12,976 nucleotides of DNA from JBDSSS01 sp038224055 (GCA_038224055.1 JBBRGO010000068.1:1-12976), one strand, 5' to 3'; positions 1-6,506 are shown, counted from the stretch's first letter. Notes: generated by a model from the letters alone, not told the origin. A program made the numbers and translations.

Positions 1-846
1 GCCCTGTCCGCCACGGTCTGGGCCCACCACATGTACGTCACCGGCCAGGTGCTGCTCCCGTTCTTCGCGGTGATGACGATGCTCATCGCGGTGCCGACCG
101 GGGTGAAGTTCTTCAACTGGATCGGCACGATGTGGGGCGGCAAGGTGTCGATGGACACCCCGATGCTCTGGGCCATGGGCTTCCTGGTGACCTTCCTCTT
201 CGGTGGTCTCACCGGCATCGTGCTGTCGAGCCCCGCGCTCGACTTCCACCTCTCCGACAGCTACTTCATCGTCGCCCACTTCCACTACACCGTCTTCGGC
301 ACCGTCGTGTTCGCGATGTTCGCCGGCTACTACTTCTGGTGGCCCAAGCTCACCGGGCGGATGCTCGACGAGCGGCTCGGCAAGATCCACTTCTGGATGC
401 TCTTCGTCGGCTTCCACACGACCTTCCTCATCCAGCACTGGCTCGGGGTCGACGGCATGTCCCGCCGGTACGCGGACTACCTGCCCGAAGAGGGCTTCCA
501 GGCCGCCAACATCGTCTCCACCGCCGGCTCGTTCCTCCTCGGCGCCTCGATGATCCCGTTCGTCTACAACGTGTGGAAGACGTGGCACAAGGCGCCGCTG
601 GTCAAGTCCGACGACCCGTGGGGCTACGGCGCTTCCCTCGAGTGGGCGACCTCCTGCCCGCCGCCACGGCACAACTTCACGTCGCTGCCCCGGATCCGCT
701 CCGAGCGGCCGGCCTTCGACCTGCACCACCCGGAGGTCATGGCCGGAGCGGGCGGACCCCTTCCCGACCAGAGCACGCTGACGCAGGTGATGGGCCCGGC
801 CGACGTGGCCCGGGAGCGTTCGCCACAGCACGAGACCAAGGACTGA
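1..846 (+). CDS. ctaD: Cytochrome c oxidase subunit I (aa3-type), 3' part; 5' end outside window
   Basis: Catalytic subunit of the aa3 oxidase in the cytoplasmic membrane; it reduces oxygen to water and pumps protons. The frame is open from base 1, so the first ATG inside the window (base 31) is not the start, and 281 C-terminal residues are visible. Fragment numbering: H9-H10 in the AHHMYVTG motif are two CuB ligands. P32-T33-G34-V35-K36 is the K-channel motif with its lysine. H93 and H95 in AHFHY are the heme a3 and heme a ligands. Several membrane helices follow (about 45-66, 84-107, 123-142, 164-184). The hydrophilic tail (SLEWATSCPPPRHNFTSLP) is typical of actinobacterial CtaD. It is followed 4 nt later by ctaF. 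The redox and proton-channel residues visible here are intact. Confidence 0.97.
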   Translation, partial: ALSATVWAHHMYVTGQVLLPFFAVMTMLIAVPTGVKFFNWIGTMWGGKVSMDTPMLWAMGFLVTFLFGGLTGIVLSSPALDFHLSDSYFIVAHFHYTVFGTVVFAMFAGYYFWWPKLTGRMLDERLGKIHFWMLFVGFHTTFLIQHWLGVDGMSRRYADYLPEEGFQAANIVSTAGSFLLGASMIPFVYNVWKTWHKAPLVKSDDPWGYGASLEWATSCPPPRHNFTSLPRIRSERPAFDLHHPEVMAGAGGPLPDQSTLTQVMGPADVARERSPQHETKD

Positions 847-850
847 CCCG

Positions 851-1252
851 ATGCGCCTCGAGACCAAGCTCTTCACCTACCTGTTCTGCTTCTTCGTCCC
901 CGTCGCCCTGCTCTACGGCTTCTGGTCGAACTGGTCCGAGCCCATCGGTGTGACGGTGCTGACGCTCTCCGCGGGCCTGTTCGCGCTCGTCGCGTTCTTC
1001 TTCTGGATGACCGGTCGCAGCCTGCCGCTGCGGCCGGAGGACAACCTCGACGGGGAGATCTCCGAGGCCGAGGGCGACTACGGCTACTTCGTCGCGAGCT
1101 CGTGGACGCCGCTGTGGCTCGCCCTCGCGGCCGCGGTGATGTTCACCGGGCTCGCCGTGGGGTGGTGGCTGTTCATCATCGGCGCCTTCTTCGGCGTCGT
1201 CGCCCTCGTGCTCTGGGTCTTCGAGTCGTTCTCGGGCGAGTACGCCATCTGA
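851..1252 (+). CDS. ctaF: Cytochrome c oxidase subunit IV, actinobacterial type
   Basis: Small accessory membrane subunit of the actinobacterial aa3 oxidase; it carries no cofactor and supports assembly or stability of the bcc-aa3 supercomplex (family knowledge). It has 133 residues and four predicted membrane helices (about 8-26, 33-53, 88-104, 106-126). The helix pairs are separated by an acidic loop, PEDNLDGEISEAEGDYGYF, that is characteristic of the family. The ATG at 851 follows an AAGGA ribosome-binding site (838-842) lying inside the end of ctaD, 8 nt upstream. Only 4 nt separate it from ctaD, so the two are cotranscribed and probably translationally coupled. A hairpin terminator lies 19 nt after the stop. 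Confidence 0.93.
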   Translation: MRLETKLFTYLFCFFVPVALLYGFWSNWSEPIGVTVLTLSAGLFALVAFFFWMTGRSLPLRPEDNLDGEISEAEGDYGYFVASSWTPLWLALAAAVMFTGLAVGWWLFIIGAFFGVVALVLWVFESFSGEYAI

Positions 1253-1271
1253 CGGACACCCGACAGCCTCC

Positions 1272-1310
1272 GGACGGGGCCGGTCACCGCAAGGGTGGCC
1301 GGGCCCGTCC
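1272..1310 (+). terminator. Hairpin terminator after ctaD-ctaF
   Basis: Arms 1272-1288 and 1294-1310 form a 17-position stem with one G/G mismatch (1279/1303) and one G/T wobble (1284/1298), closing a 5-nt loop GCAAG. No T-tract follows, which is usual for hairpin terminators in high-GC actinobacteria. Its place 19 nt after the ctaF stop fits the end of the ctaD-ctaF unit. Confidence 0.8.
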
Positions 1311-1344
1311 ATGCACCCGGGGCCGGCGCGACGGTCAAGCGGCA

Positions 1345-1396
1345 GGATCAGTGGGCGTCCGGTGCTGCCCTGACGACCCCGGGTGCAGACTGATCC
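1345..1396. repeat. 8-bp perfect inverted repeat in a gene-free stretch
   Basis: GGATCAGT (1345-1352) and ACTGATCC (1389-1396) are perfect inverted copies 36 nt apart. In addition GGGCGTC (1353-1359) can pair with GACGCCC (1404-1410), which is a competing or pseudoknot-like pairing because one arm lies inside and the other outside the first stem. The 1311-1511 interval has no convincing gene. No function can be assigned. Confidence 0.4.
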
Positions 1397-1474
1397 GCGG
1401 ATTGACGCCCTGGGTCGGCCGGGCAGCCGGTACAGGCCGCTGGGGTGCCGCGCTGCCGGCCCTCCGATCGGGAA

Positions 1475-1490
1475 CTGCCCTCTCAGGCAG
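1475..1490 (-). terminator. Possible weak terminator after the minimal-zincin gene
   Basis: CTGCC (1475-1479) and GGCAG (1486-1490) form a 5-bp stem around a 6-nt loop, 21 nt beyond the stop of the gene ending at 1512. It is short and has no T-tract, so it may be incidental. Confidence 0.25.
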
Positions 1491-1511
1491 GGGCACGCTC
1501 TCGGGACGGCG

Positions 1512-1865
1512 TCAGCCCCAGCCGAGCGCGTGCAGCCGGTCGTCGCCGATGCCGAAGTGGTGCGCGATCTCGTGGACCACGGTGATGGCGATCTCCTCGC
1601 GCAGCTGCTCCGGCGAGTCGCACATCGCCTCGAGAGGTGCGCGGAAGATGGTGATCCGGTCGGGGAGGGCGCCGGCGTCCCACCAGCCGTCCCGTTCCGT
1701 CAGGGGAGTGCCCTCGTAGACGCCGAGCAGGTCCGGGTCGCCCTCGGGCGCCTCGTGCTCGACGAGGACCACGACGTTGTCCATCGCCGCCGCCAGTCCG
1801 GGCGGGATCGTGTCGAGGGCATCGGACACGGCCTGGTCGAACGCGTCGTCCGTGAGGTGGTGCAC
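1512..1865 (-). CDS. Minimal-zincin metallopeptidase-like protein (DUF1025 / PF06262 type)
   Basis: A small soluble protein of 117 residues ending in a zinc-peptidase motif: H98-E99-I-A-H102-H-F-G105-I-G-D108, i.e. HExxHxxGxxD, with the two histidines as zinc ligands, E99 as general base and D108 as probable third ligand. The motif sits almost at the C-terminus, as in the 'minimal MMP-like' family of roughly 110-150 residues. There is no signal peptide or membrane helix, so it should be cytoplasmic; its substrate is unknown. The start is GTG at 1865, with GAGACT 6 nt upstream as a possible leaderless -10. The gene stands alone between the ctaF terminator and the qcrB terminator. Family membership is fairly certain; activity is inference. 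Confidence 0.85.
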   Translation of the reverse strand: MHHLTDDAFDQAVSDALDTIPPGLAAAMDNVVVLVEHEAPEGDPDLLGVYEGTPLTERDGWWDAGALPDRITIFRAPLEAMCDSPEQLREEIAITVVHEIAHHFGIGDDRLHALGWG

Positions 1866-1871
1866 GCCCCC

Positions 1872-1877
1872 AGTCTC
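1872..1877 (-). promoter_or_regulatory. Possible leaderless -10 for the minimal-zincin gene
   Basis: Reading the minus strand, GAGACT (nAnnnT) lies exactly 6 nt before the GTG at 1865. It lacks the leading T of TAnnnT. It is listed because three other genes in the window have TAnnnT at the same distance. Confidence 0.3.
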
Positions 1878-1878
1878 T

Positions 1879-1894
1879 CAGGTGCGGTCACCTG
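1879..1894. repeat. Perfect 6-bp inverted repeat upstream of the minimal-zincin gene
   Basis: CAGGTG-CGGT-CACCTG lies just upstream of the putative -10 of the gene starting at 1865 and 35 nt from the qcrB terminator. It could be an operator or a second small hairpin stopping transcription; the sequence does not decide. Confidence 0.35.
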
Positions 1895-1929
1895 CGGGAC
1901 CGGGCGTCCTGACCGGGACCGGACGGACG

Positions 1930-1964
1930 TGAGGCCGGTCCCCCGCAACGGGGGACCGGCCTCA
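1930..1964 (-). terminator. Strong hairpin terminator after qcrB
   Basis: Arms 1930-1944 and 1950-1964 are a perfect 15-bp inverted repeat around a 5-nt loop, beginning 14 nt beyond the qcrB stop. This is the best hairpin in the window and marks the end of the ctaE-qcrCAB operon. There is no T-tract, as expected at this GC content. Confidence 0.9.
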
Positions 1965-1978
1965 GCAAGGGCGGGGGC

Positions 1979-3760
1979 TCAGCGCCGCTTGTCCGCCTTG
2001 ATCGTCTCGCGGCCGGCCGCACCGGCGTCGGATCCCTCGCCCGTCGGGGGCGCCTCGATGGCCTCGTGCTCGCCGGTGAGGGCAGGGCCGTGGTCGTCGT
2101 GCTCGTGGTGCGCGGCCTCCAGCTCGGCCGGCGTCGGGGGAGCAACACGGTCGCCGAAGTAGAAGTGCGACACCTTCGCGCGCAGCCGGTCCTTGCGGGC
2201 GACCGGGCTGTCGACGCCGTTCGCGTCCTTCTCGGTCGTGATCGCCAGCGGCTGCGGGGACTCGTGCTGGACCAGGGGCCAACGCTCGTACTCCGACAGT
2301 GGTGCGTGGACCTCCTCGAAGCCGCCGTCGGCCGAGCGCCAGATGGTGCCCGTCTCGCGGCCGTGCAGCACCTTCTGACGGTCCGCCCGCTGGAGGCTGA
2401 GGCAGACGCGCTTGGTGATCCAGAAGGCGATCGGGGGCCCGATGAACACGAGGATCTGGAACAGTCGCGTCAGGTCGTTGATCGACAGGTGCAGCTTGAT
2501 CGCCATGAGGTCGTTGCCGGAGGCGAAGAAGAGCACGATGTAGAACGTCATGGCCGCCACGCCGATGCCGGTGCGCGTGGGACGGTCGCGGGGACGGTCG
2601 AGCAGGTGGTGCTCCCGCTTGTCGCCGGTCACCCAGGCCTCGACGAACGGGTAGACGCCGATCATCGTGTACATCACCGGGATGAGCAGGATGGCCCCGA
2701 TGAAGACGTTGAAGCTCCACGTGAACCCGAAGGTCGTGAACTCGAGGAACCCGGGCAGTAGACGCAGCGCACCGTCGGCAAAGCCCATGTACCAGTCAGG
2801 TTGGGCGCCAGCGGTGATGGGGGACGGGTCATACGGCCCGTAGCCCCAGATCGGGTTGATCGTGACGACCGCCGAGATGAGGGTGATGACGCCGAAGACG
2901 ATGAAGAAGAAGCCACCGGCCTTGGCGATGTAGACCGGCATCATCGGGAAGCCGACGACGTTGTTGTTCGTCTTGCCGGGTCCGGGGTACTGGGTGTGCT
3001 TGTGCACCGCGACGAGCACGATGTGGGCCGTGAAGAGACCGACGAGGATCGCGGGCAGCAGCAGGACGTGGACGGCATACAGCCGGGGGATGATCGCCTC
3101 GCCGGGGAACGCACCGCCGAAGACGAAGTAGGAGACGTAGGACCCGACGATCGGGATGGAGCGCATGAAGCCCTCGGCGGCGCGAAGGCCGGTGCCGGAG
3201 AGCAGGTCGTCGGGGAGCGAGTAGCCCGCGAAGCCCTCGACGATCGTGAGCATCGACAGGATCGTGCCGATGACCCAGTTGATCTCACGGGGCTTGCGGA
3301 ATGCGCCGGTGAAGAAGACGCGGGCCATGTGGACGAGGACGGCCATCGCGAAGACGAGCGCTGCCCAGTGGTGGATCTGCCGGATGAGCAGGCCGCCACG
3401 GATGTCGAAGGAGATGTCGACCGACGAGCGGTAGGCGTCCGAGACGATGACGCCCTGGAGCGGCACGTACGAGCCGTCGTAGACGACGGGCGTCGCGCTC
3501 GGGACGTACCAGAAGGTGAGGAACACGCCGGTGAGCAGGCAGATGATCATCGAGTACATGGCGATCTCGCCGAGCATGAACGACCAGTGGTCGGGGAAGA
3601 CCTTCTTCAGCAGGAAGGAGACGCCCTTCGCGCCCCCCGTGCGGTCATCGACCCAGCCGGCGATGCCGCCGAGGGGCTTGGTCTCGGCGCGCTCCTGCTC
3701 GACCTGGCGGTCTCCCTCGCGCAGGCCATCGGCGGGACGGGTGTCTTCACTCGTGCTCAT
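1979..3760 (-). CDS. qcrB: Menaquinol-cytochrome c reductase cytochrome b subunit
   Basis: Diheme cytochrome b that oxidises menaquinol within the membrane. Heme ligands: H130/H144 in helix B and H231/H245 in helix D, both pairs 14 residues apart as in all cytochromes b. The Qo-site PEWY motif appears as P321-D-W-Y324, the usual actinobacterial variant. Further helices lie at about 64-84, 162-181, 281-300, 351-370, 399-413 and 433-449. At 593 residues it is somewhat longer than the roughly 550 I recall for relatives. The excess is a hydrophilic cytoplasmic tail from about 451, including a His/acid-rich stretch (AAHHEHDDHG). The ATG at 3760 overlaps the qcrA stop (ATGA, 3757-3760), with GGGAG 9 nt upstream, indicating coupled translation. 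It is the last gene of the operon. Confidence 0.97.
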   Translation of the reverse strand: MSTSEDTRPADGLREGDRQVEQERAETKPLGGIAGWVDDRTGGAKGVSFLLKKVFPDHWSFMLGEIAMYSMIICLLTGVFLTFWYVPSATPVVYDGSYVPLQGVIVSDAYRSSVDISFDIRGGLLIRQIHHWAALVFAMAVLVHMARVFFTGAFRKPREINWVIGTILSMLTIVEGFAGYSLPDDLLSGTGLRAAEGFMRSIPIVGSYVSYFVFGGAFPGEAIIPRLYAVHVLLLPAILVGLFTAHIVLVAVHKHTQYPGPGKTNNNVVGFPMMPVYIAKAGGFFFIVFGVITLISAVVTINPIWGYGPYDPSPITAGAQPDWYMGFADGALRLLPGFLEFTTFGFTWSFNVFIGAILLIPVMYTMIGVYPFVEAWVTGDKREHHLLDRPRDRPTRTGIGVAAMTFYIVLFFASGNDLMAIKLHLSINDLTRLFQILVFIGPPIAFWITKRVCLSLQRADRQKVLHGRETGTIWRSADGGFEEVHAPLSEYERWPLVQHESPQPLAITTEKDANGVDSPVARKDRLRAKVSHFYFGDRVAPPTPAELEAAHHEHDDHGPALTGEHEAIEAPPTGEGSDAGAAGRETIKADKRR

Positions 3761-4857
3761 CGTGAACGCTCCCAGAAGCTCGGTCCGACGGGCTCCTCGA
3801 AGCCCTGCGGGGCGACGAGGTAGCCCGCGTCGTCAACGGTGATCTTGAGTTGGGGCAGGGCCCGCTTGGCCGGTCCGAAGATGACGGTGCAGTCCTCGGT
3901 CAGGTCGAAGGTCGACTGGTGGCACGGACAGAGCAGGTGGTGGGTCTGCTGCTCGTAGAGTCCGACGGCGCAGCCGACGTGGGTGCAGATCTTGGAGTAG
4001 GCAACGACGCCCTCGACGCCCCAGTCCTTCTGCTTCTGGACCTGGATGAGTGCGGGGTCGAGGCGGATGAGGATCACGGCCGCCTTGGCCTTCGCCTCGA
4101 GCACCCCGTGGCCGTCGTCGAGGTACTTCTGGAGCGTCTCGGGCATGACGTGGAAGACCGACCCGTTCGTGACGTCCTCGAACTTGATCGGAGTCATCTC
4201 CGGGTCCCGCATGAGGCGGACGGGCTTGCCGCCGTTGTTCTCCTCGGGGTCCCAGATCGTGGTCTTGAGCTCCTCGATGTTCGTCGGGCCGAGCGAGCCC
4301 GCGACCTGCAGGACGAAGGGGAGCGCGAACAGGCCCAGGGCTCCACCCATGGAGTACTTGAGCAGCGGCCTGCGGCCGAGCTGGGCGTTCTCACCGCCGT
4401 CGGTGACGACGGTGACGGCCTTCGCCCGTGCGGTGCCGTCGGACGCGAGCGTGTGCCGCTCCTCGGTGACCTCCTCGTCGGACATCAGGGTCTTGGCCCA
4501 GTGGACCGCACCGATGCCGATGAGGAAGAGGCCGACGCCCATCGAGAGGCCGAGCACGACGTTGAGGGTCTTGGCCTCGCCGAGACTGGGGAAGAAGAAG
4601 GTCGAGTCGTCAGGGATGGCGAAGTAGCCCACGAGGAAGATGAGGGTGGCGAGCATGGACAGGCCGAACATCGTCGCCACCTGGCGCTCGGCGCGCTTGG
4701 CCGCCCCGGGGTCCTCGTCCGCGGCGCGGTGGATGTGCGGCGGCAGGCCCGGATTGTCGAACCGGTCCGGAACGACGTCCGCGCGGGTTGCGACGGTGCC
4801 CTGGCCCGGGGCCGGCGTCAGCGCGCTGCCGGGAGTCGTGGTCTCGTTCTCGTTCAT
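3757..4857 (-). CDS. qcrA: Menaquinol-cytochrome c reductase Rieske iron-sulfur subunit
   Basis: Passes electrons from menaquinol at the Qo site to the c-type cytochrome. The C-terminal Rieske fold binds a [2Fe-2S] cluster through C291-T-H293-V-G-C296 and C310-P-C312-H313-Q-S; C296 and C312 form the usual disulfide. There are three N-terminal membrane helices (about 61-80, 98-119, 169-188), the actinobacterial architecture. A twin arginine (R162-R163, in GRRPLLKY) sits just before helix 3, matching the known Sec-then-Tat insertion of actinobacterial Rieske proteins. The ATG at 4857 overlaps the TGA of the small upstream ORF, and AGGA lies 10 nt upstream (4868-4871). The stop overlaps the qcrB start by 4 nt. 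Confidence 0.97.
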   Translation of the reverse strand: MNENETTTPGSALTPAPGQGTVATRADVVPDRFDNPGLPPHIHRAADEDPGAAKRAERQVATMFGLSMLATLIFLVGYFAIPDDSTFFFPSLGEAKTLNVVLGLSMGVGLFLIGIGAVHWAKTLMSDEEVTEERHTLASDGTARAKAVTVVTDGGENAQLGRRPLLKYSMGGALGLFALPFVLQVAGSLGPTNIEELKTTIWDPEENNGGKPVRLMRDPEMTPIKFEDVTNGSVFHVMPETLQKYLDDGHGVLEAKAKAAVILIRLDPALIQVQKQKDWGVEGVVAYSKICTHVGCAVGLYEQQTHHLLCPCHQSTFDLTEDCTVIFGPAKRALPQLKITVDDAGYLVAPQGFEEPVGPSFWERSR

Positions 4858-4913
4858 CGGATCGAGGTCCTGTCGTCGGTCGGGTCCGTGGGCCGTTGCT
4901 CGTGGGGGCTCAT
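4854..4913 (-). CDS. Candidate 19-residue coupled small ORF between qcrC and qcrA
   Basis: The 52-nt gap between qcrC and qcrA is filled by an ORF of 19 codons. Its ATG (4913) overlaps the qcrC stop as ATGA and its TGA overlaps the qcrA start as ATGA. GAAGG lies 4 nt upstream of its start. The peptide is hydrophilic, rich in Asp, Pro and Thr, with no membrane segment, and ends DDRTSIR. The segment encoding DDRTS also contains the qcrA ribosome-binding site and is repeated in the other small ORF (5743-5844). It may be a translation-relay ORF that keeps ribosomes moving into qcrA, with no function as a peptide. Chance opening in GC-rich DNA is a real alternative. Confidence 0.4.
   Translation of the reverse strand: MSPHEQRPTDPTDDRTSIR
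4864..4877. repeat. 14-bp repeat, copy 1: ribosome-binding site of qcrA and codons for DDRTS
   Basis: GAGGTCCTGTCGTC on the plus strand is identical to 5750-5763. On the coding (minus) strand it reads in frame as Asp-Asp-Arg-Thr plus the first two bases of a Ser codon in the small ORF, and contains AGGA 10 nt before the qcrA ATG. Confidence 0.7.
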
Positions 4914-5746
4914 GCGGCCTTCTTCCCGAGCCAGACGGAGATTCCGATGAGGATGCTGAGAGCGAAGACCCAGACGAACATGCCTTCGGACACCGGGCCG
5001 AGGTTGCCGAGCGTCATCCCGCCGACGTTCGTCTGCTTGTTGATGGCTTCGAGGTAGGAGATGACCTCCTGCTTCGACTCCGGGGAGATGTTCTGGTCGT
5101 TGAAGACCGGCATCGACTGCGGCCCACTCACCATCGCCTCGTAGATGTGGGTGCCGCTCACCCCCGTGAGGGAGGGGGCGTACTTGCCGCGGGTGAGAGC
5201 GCCGCCGGCGCCGGCGAAGTTGTGGCACATGGCGCAGTTGACCCGGAAGATCTCGCCTCCGCGAGCGATCCGCTGGCTGTTGGACAGGGTCTGTCCCGCC
5301 TCGACCTGGCTCCCCGGGGCGATCGGCGTCGTGAACTCCTCCCCCGGGATGGCGGGGCCCGCCCCGAGGGATGCCACGTATGCCGCGAGCGCCGAGATCT
5401 CGGTCTCGTCGAACTTGAGCTTGGCCATGTCGTTGCGCGGCGCCTGGACGTTGGGTCCGGCGAGCGGCATCCGGCCCGTTCCGACCTGGAAGTCCACCGC
5501 GGCGGCGCCGACTCCGACGATCGACGGCCCTGCTGGGCCGCCCTGGGCGTTCGTGCCGTGGCAGCTCGCGCAGTTGGCGAGGAAGAGGTTCTTGCCGTCG
5601 GCGACCGCGTCCGCGCTGACCGACGCCGCGGCGTTGGCGTCCTTGGGGGCGAGGAAGGCATAGGCGCCACCGGTGACGAGCAGGCCCACGAGGATCAGCA
5701 GCGCGATCGCGGCGGGGTGTCGTCGACGTGCGGCCAAGGCGTTCAC
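4910..5746 (-). CDS. qcrC: Menaquinol-cytochrome c reductase diheme cytochrome c subunit
   Basis: Membrane-anchored diheme cytochrome c that replaces the soluble cytochrome c, carrying electrons from the Rieske protein to the CuA site of the aa3 oxidase. The start is taken as GTG at 5746 (278 residues): AGGA lies 7 nt upstream, the upstream ORF ends there with a GTGA overlap, and the protein then begins with a short basic segment and a hydrophobic helix (about 11-33). A longer in-frame ORF to 5923 would run into ctaE and is rejected. Heme 1: C59-A-S-C62-H63, with M93 as probable axial ligand. Heme 2: C171-A-M-C174-H175, with M212. The C-terminal anchor is at about 256-273. The stop overlaps the next small ORF (ATGA). 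Confidence 0.96.
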   Translation of the reverse strand: MNALAARRRHPAAIALLILVGLLVTGGAYAFLAPKDANAAASVSADAVADGKNLFLANCASCHGTNAQGGPAGPSIVGVGAAAVDFQVGTGRMPLAGPNVQAPRNDMAKLKFDETEISALAAYVASLGAGPAIPGEEFTTPIAPGSQVEAGQTLSNSQRIARGGEIFRVNCAMCHNFAGAGGALTRGKYAPSLTGVSGTHIYEAMVSGPQSMPVFNDQNISPESKQEVISYLEAINKQTNVGGMTLGNLGPVSEGMFVWVFALSILIGISVWLGKKAA

Positions 5747-5844
5747 GATGAGGTCCTGTCGTCCAAGGTGGTGAGGGGCGTGGTGGTGAGGGGCGTGGTG
5801 GTGAGGGCGGGCGTCCGCACGGGGTTGCGCGTGTTGGTGGTCAT
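5743..5844 (-). CDS. Candidate 33-residue Thr-rich coupled small ORF between ctaE and qcrC
   Basis: The 94-nt gap between ctaE and qcrC is filled by an ORF of 33 codons. Its ATG (5844) overlaps the ctaE stop (ATGA, 5841-5844) and its TGA overlaps the qcrC GTG start (GTGA, 5743-5746). Thirteen of 33 residues are Thr; the middle is a tandem LTTTP repeat encoded by a 15-bp DNA repeat, and the end is DDRTSS, like the 19-residue ORF further along the operon. No good ribosome-binding site precedes its ATG, so it would depend on ribosomes terminating at ctaE. There is no signal peptide or helix. It could be a relay ORF, a regulatory leader for qcrC, or a fortuitous ORF. Confidence 0.45.
   Translation of the reverse strand: MTTNTRNPVRTPALTTTPLTTTPLTTLDDRTSS
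5750..5763. repeat. 14-bp repeat, copy 2: ribosome-binding site of qcrC and codons for DDRTS
   Basis: Identical to 4864-4877. On the coding strand its AGGA (5754-5757) is 7 nt before the qcrC GTG, and it encodes the DDRTS near the end of the 33-codon ORF. Confidence 0.7.
5767..5811. repeat. Tandem 15-bp repeat (two perfect and one degenerate copy)
   Basis: Unit GGTGGTGAGGGGCGT at 5767-5781 and 5782-5796, with a diverged third copy at 5797-5811. The period is a multiple of three, so in the small coupled ORF it encodes a repeated LTTTP pentapeptide without breaking the frame. Such repeats expand and contract by slippage, so strain-to-strain variation is likely. Confidence 0.85.
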
Positions 5845-6506
5845 CGCAGGATGTAGATCGTGGCGAAGAGGGCGATCCACACGACGTCGACGAAGTGCCA
5901 GTAGTAGGAGGTGACGACCGCACCGGCGGCGTTGGCGTGCGTGTAGCGCCGGGTCGTGAAGGTGCGGGCGATGATCAGCAGGAAGGCGATCAGGCCACCG
6001 GTGACGTGAAGGCCGTGGAAACCGGTCGCCATGTAAAAGACCGAGCCGTAGGCGTCGGAGCTGAGCGACACCCCCTCGCTGAAGAGCTCGGCGTACTCGA
6101 ACACCTGGCCGGCGATGAAGAAGGCACCGAAGAGGTAGGTGAGGACGTACCACTCGCGCATGCCCCAGTGCTTGACGTCGAGCAGGGAGCCGGTGCGGGC
6201 CTTCTGGCCGCGCTCGGCCTTCCAGACGCCGAGCTGGCACCACACGGACGAGGTCACGAGCACGAGCGCGTTGATGCTCGCGAAGGTGATGTTGAGCTTC
6301 GCCGTCTGTTCGGCCCAGAGGTCCGTCCGGACCGACCGCAGCTGGAAGTACACCGCGAAGAGTCCCGCGAAGAACATGAGCTCGCTGGAGAGCCAGACGA
6401 TGGTGCCGACGGCAACCATGTTGGGTCGAGTCGCCAGGGGTGCTCGGCTGACGGGACTCGTTGCTGTGCTGGAAGGAACTGCCGATGCTGTCGCCACGAT
6501 GGCCAT
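5841..6506 (-). CDS. ctaE: Cytochrome c oxidase subunit III (aa3-type)
   Basis: Metal-free core subunit of the aa3 oxidase, stabilising subunit I during turnover. It has five predicted membrane helices and conserved blocks: RPNMVAVGTIVWLSSELMFF near the N-terminus, LVTSSVWCQLGV, YVLTYLFGAFFIAGQVFEYAEL, ATGFHGLHVTGGLIAF, and YYWHFVDVVWIALF near the C-terminus. With the ATG at 6506 it has 221 residues. A GTG at 6515 would add three and cannot be excluded; the ATG is preferred as the stronger codon and because GATTGT 7 nt upstream could be a leaderless -10. It is the first gene of the ctaE-qcrCAB operon, so this oxidase subunit is co-expressed with the bc1 complex. Its stop CGATGA overlaps the next ATG. 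Confidence 0.95.
   Translation of the reverse strand: MAIVATASAVPSSTATSPVSRAPLATRPNMVAVGTIVWLSSELMFFAGLFAVYFQLRSVRTDLWAEQTAKLNITFASINALVLVTSSVWCQLGVWKAERGQKARTGSLLDVKHWGMREWYVLTYLFGAFFIAGQVFEYAELFSEGVSLSSDAYGSVFYMATGFHGLHVTGGLIAFLLIIARTFTTRRYTHANAAGAVVTSYYWHFVDVVWIALFATIYILR

Noticed and set aside
2801..4950. Long plus-strand ORFs (2801-3823, 3850-4950) opposite qcrB and qcrA
   Set aside because: Low-complexity Asp/Glu/Arg/Val-rich shadows of genes confirmed by heme and Fe-S ligand motifs on the other strand.
5747..5923. Longer QcrC start at 5923
   Set aside because: It would overlap the conserved C-terminus of ctaE and place a His/Pro repeat before the signal anchor; the GTG at 5746 has a ribosome-binding site and a GTGA overlap.
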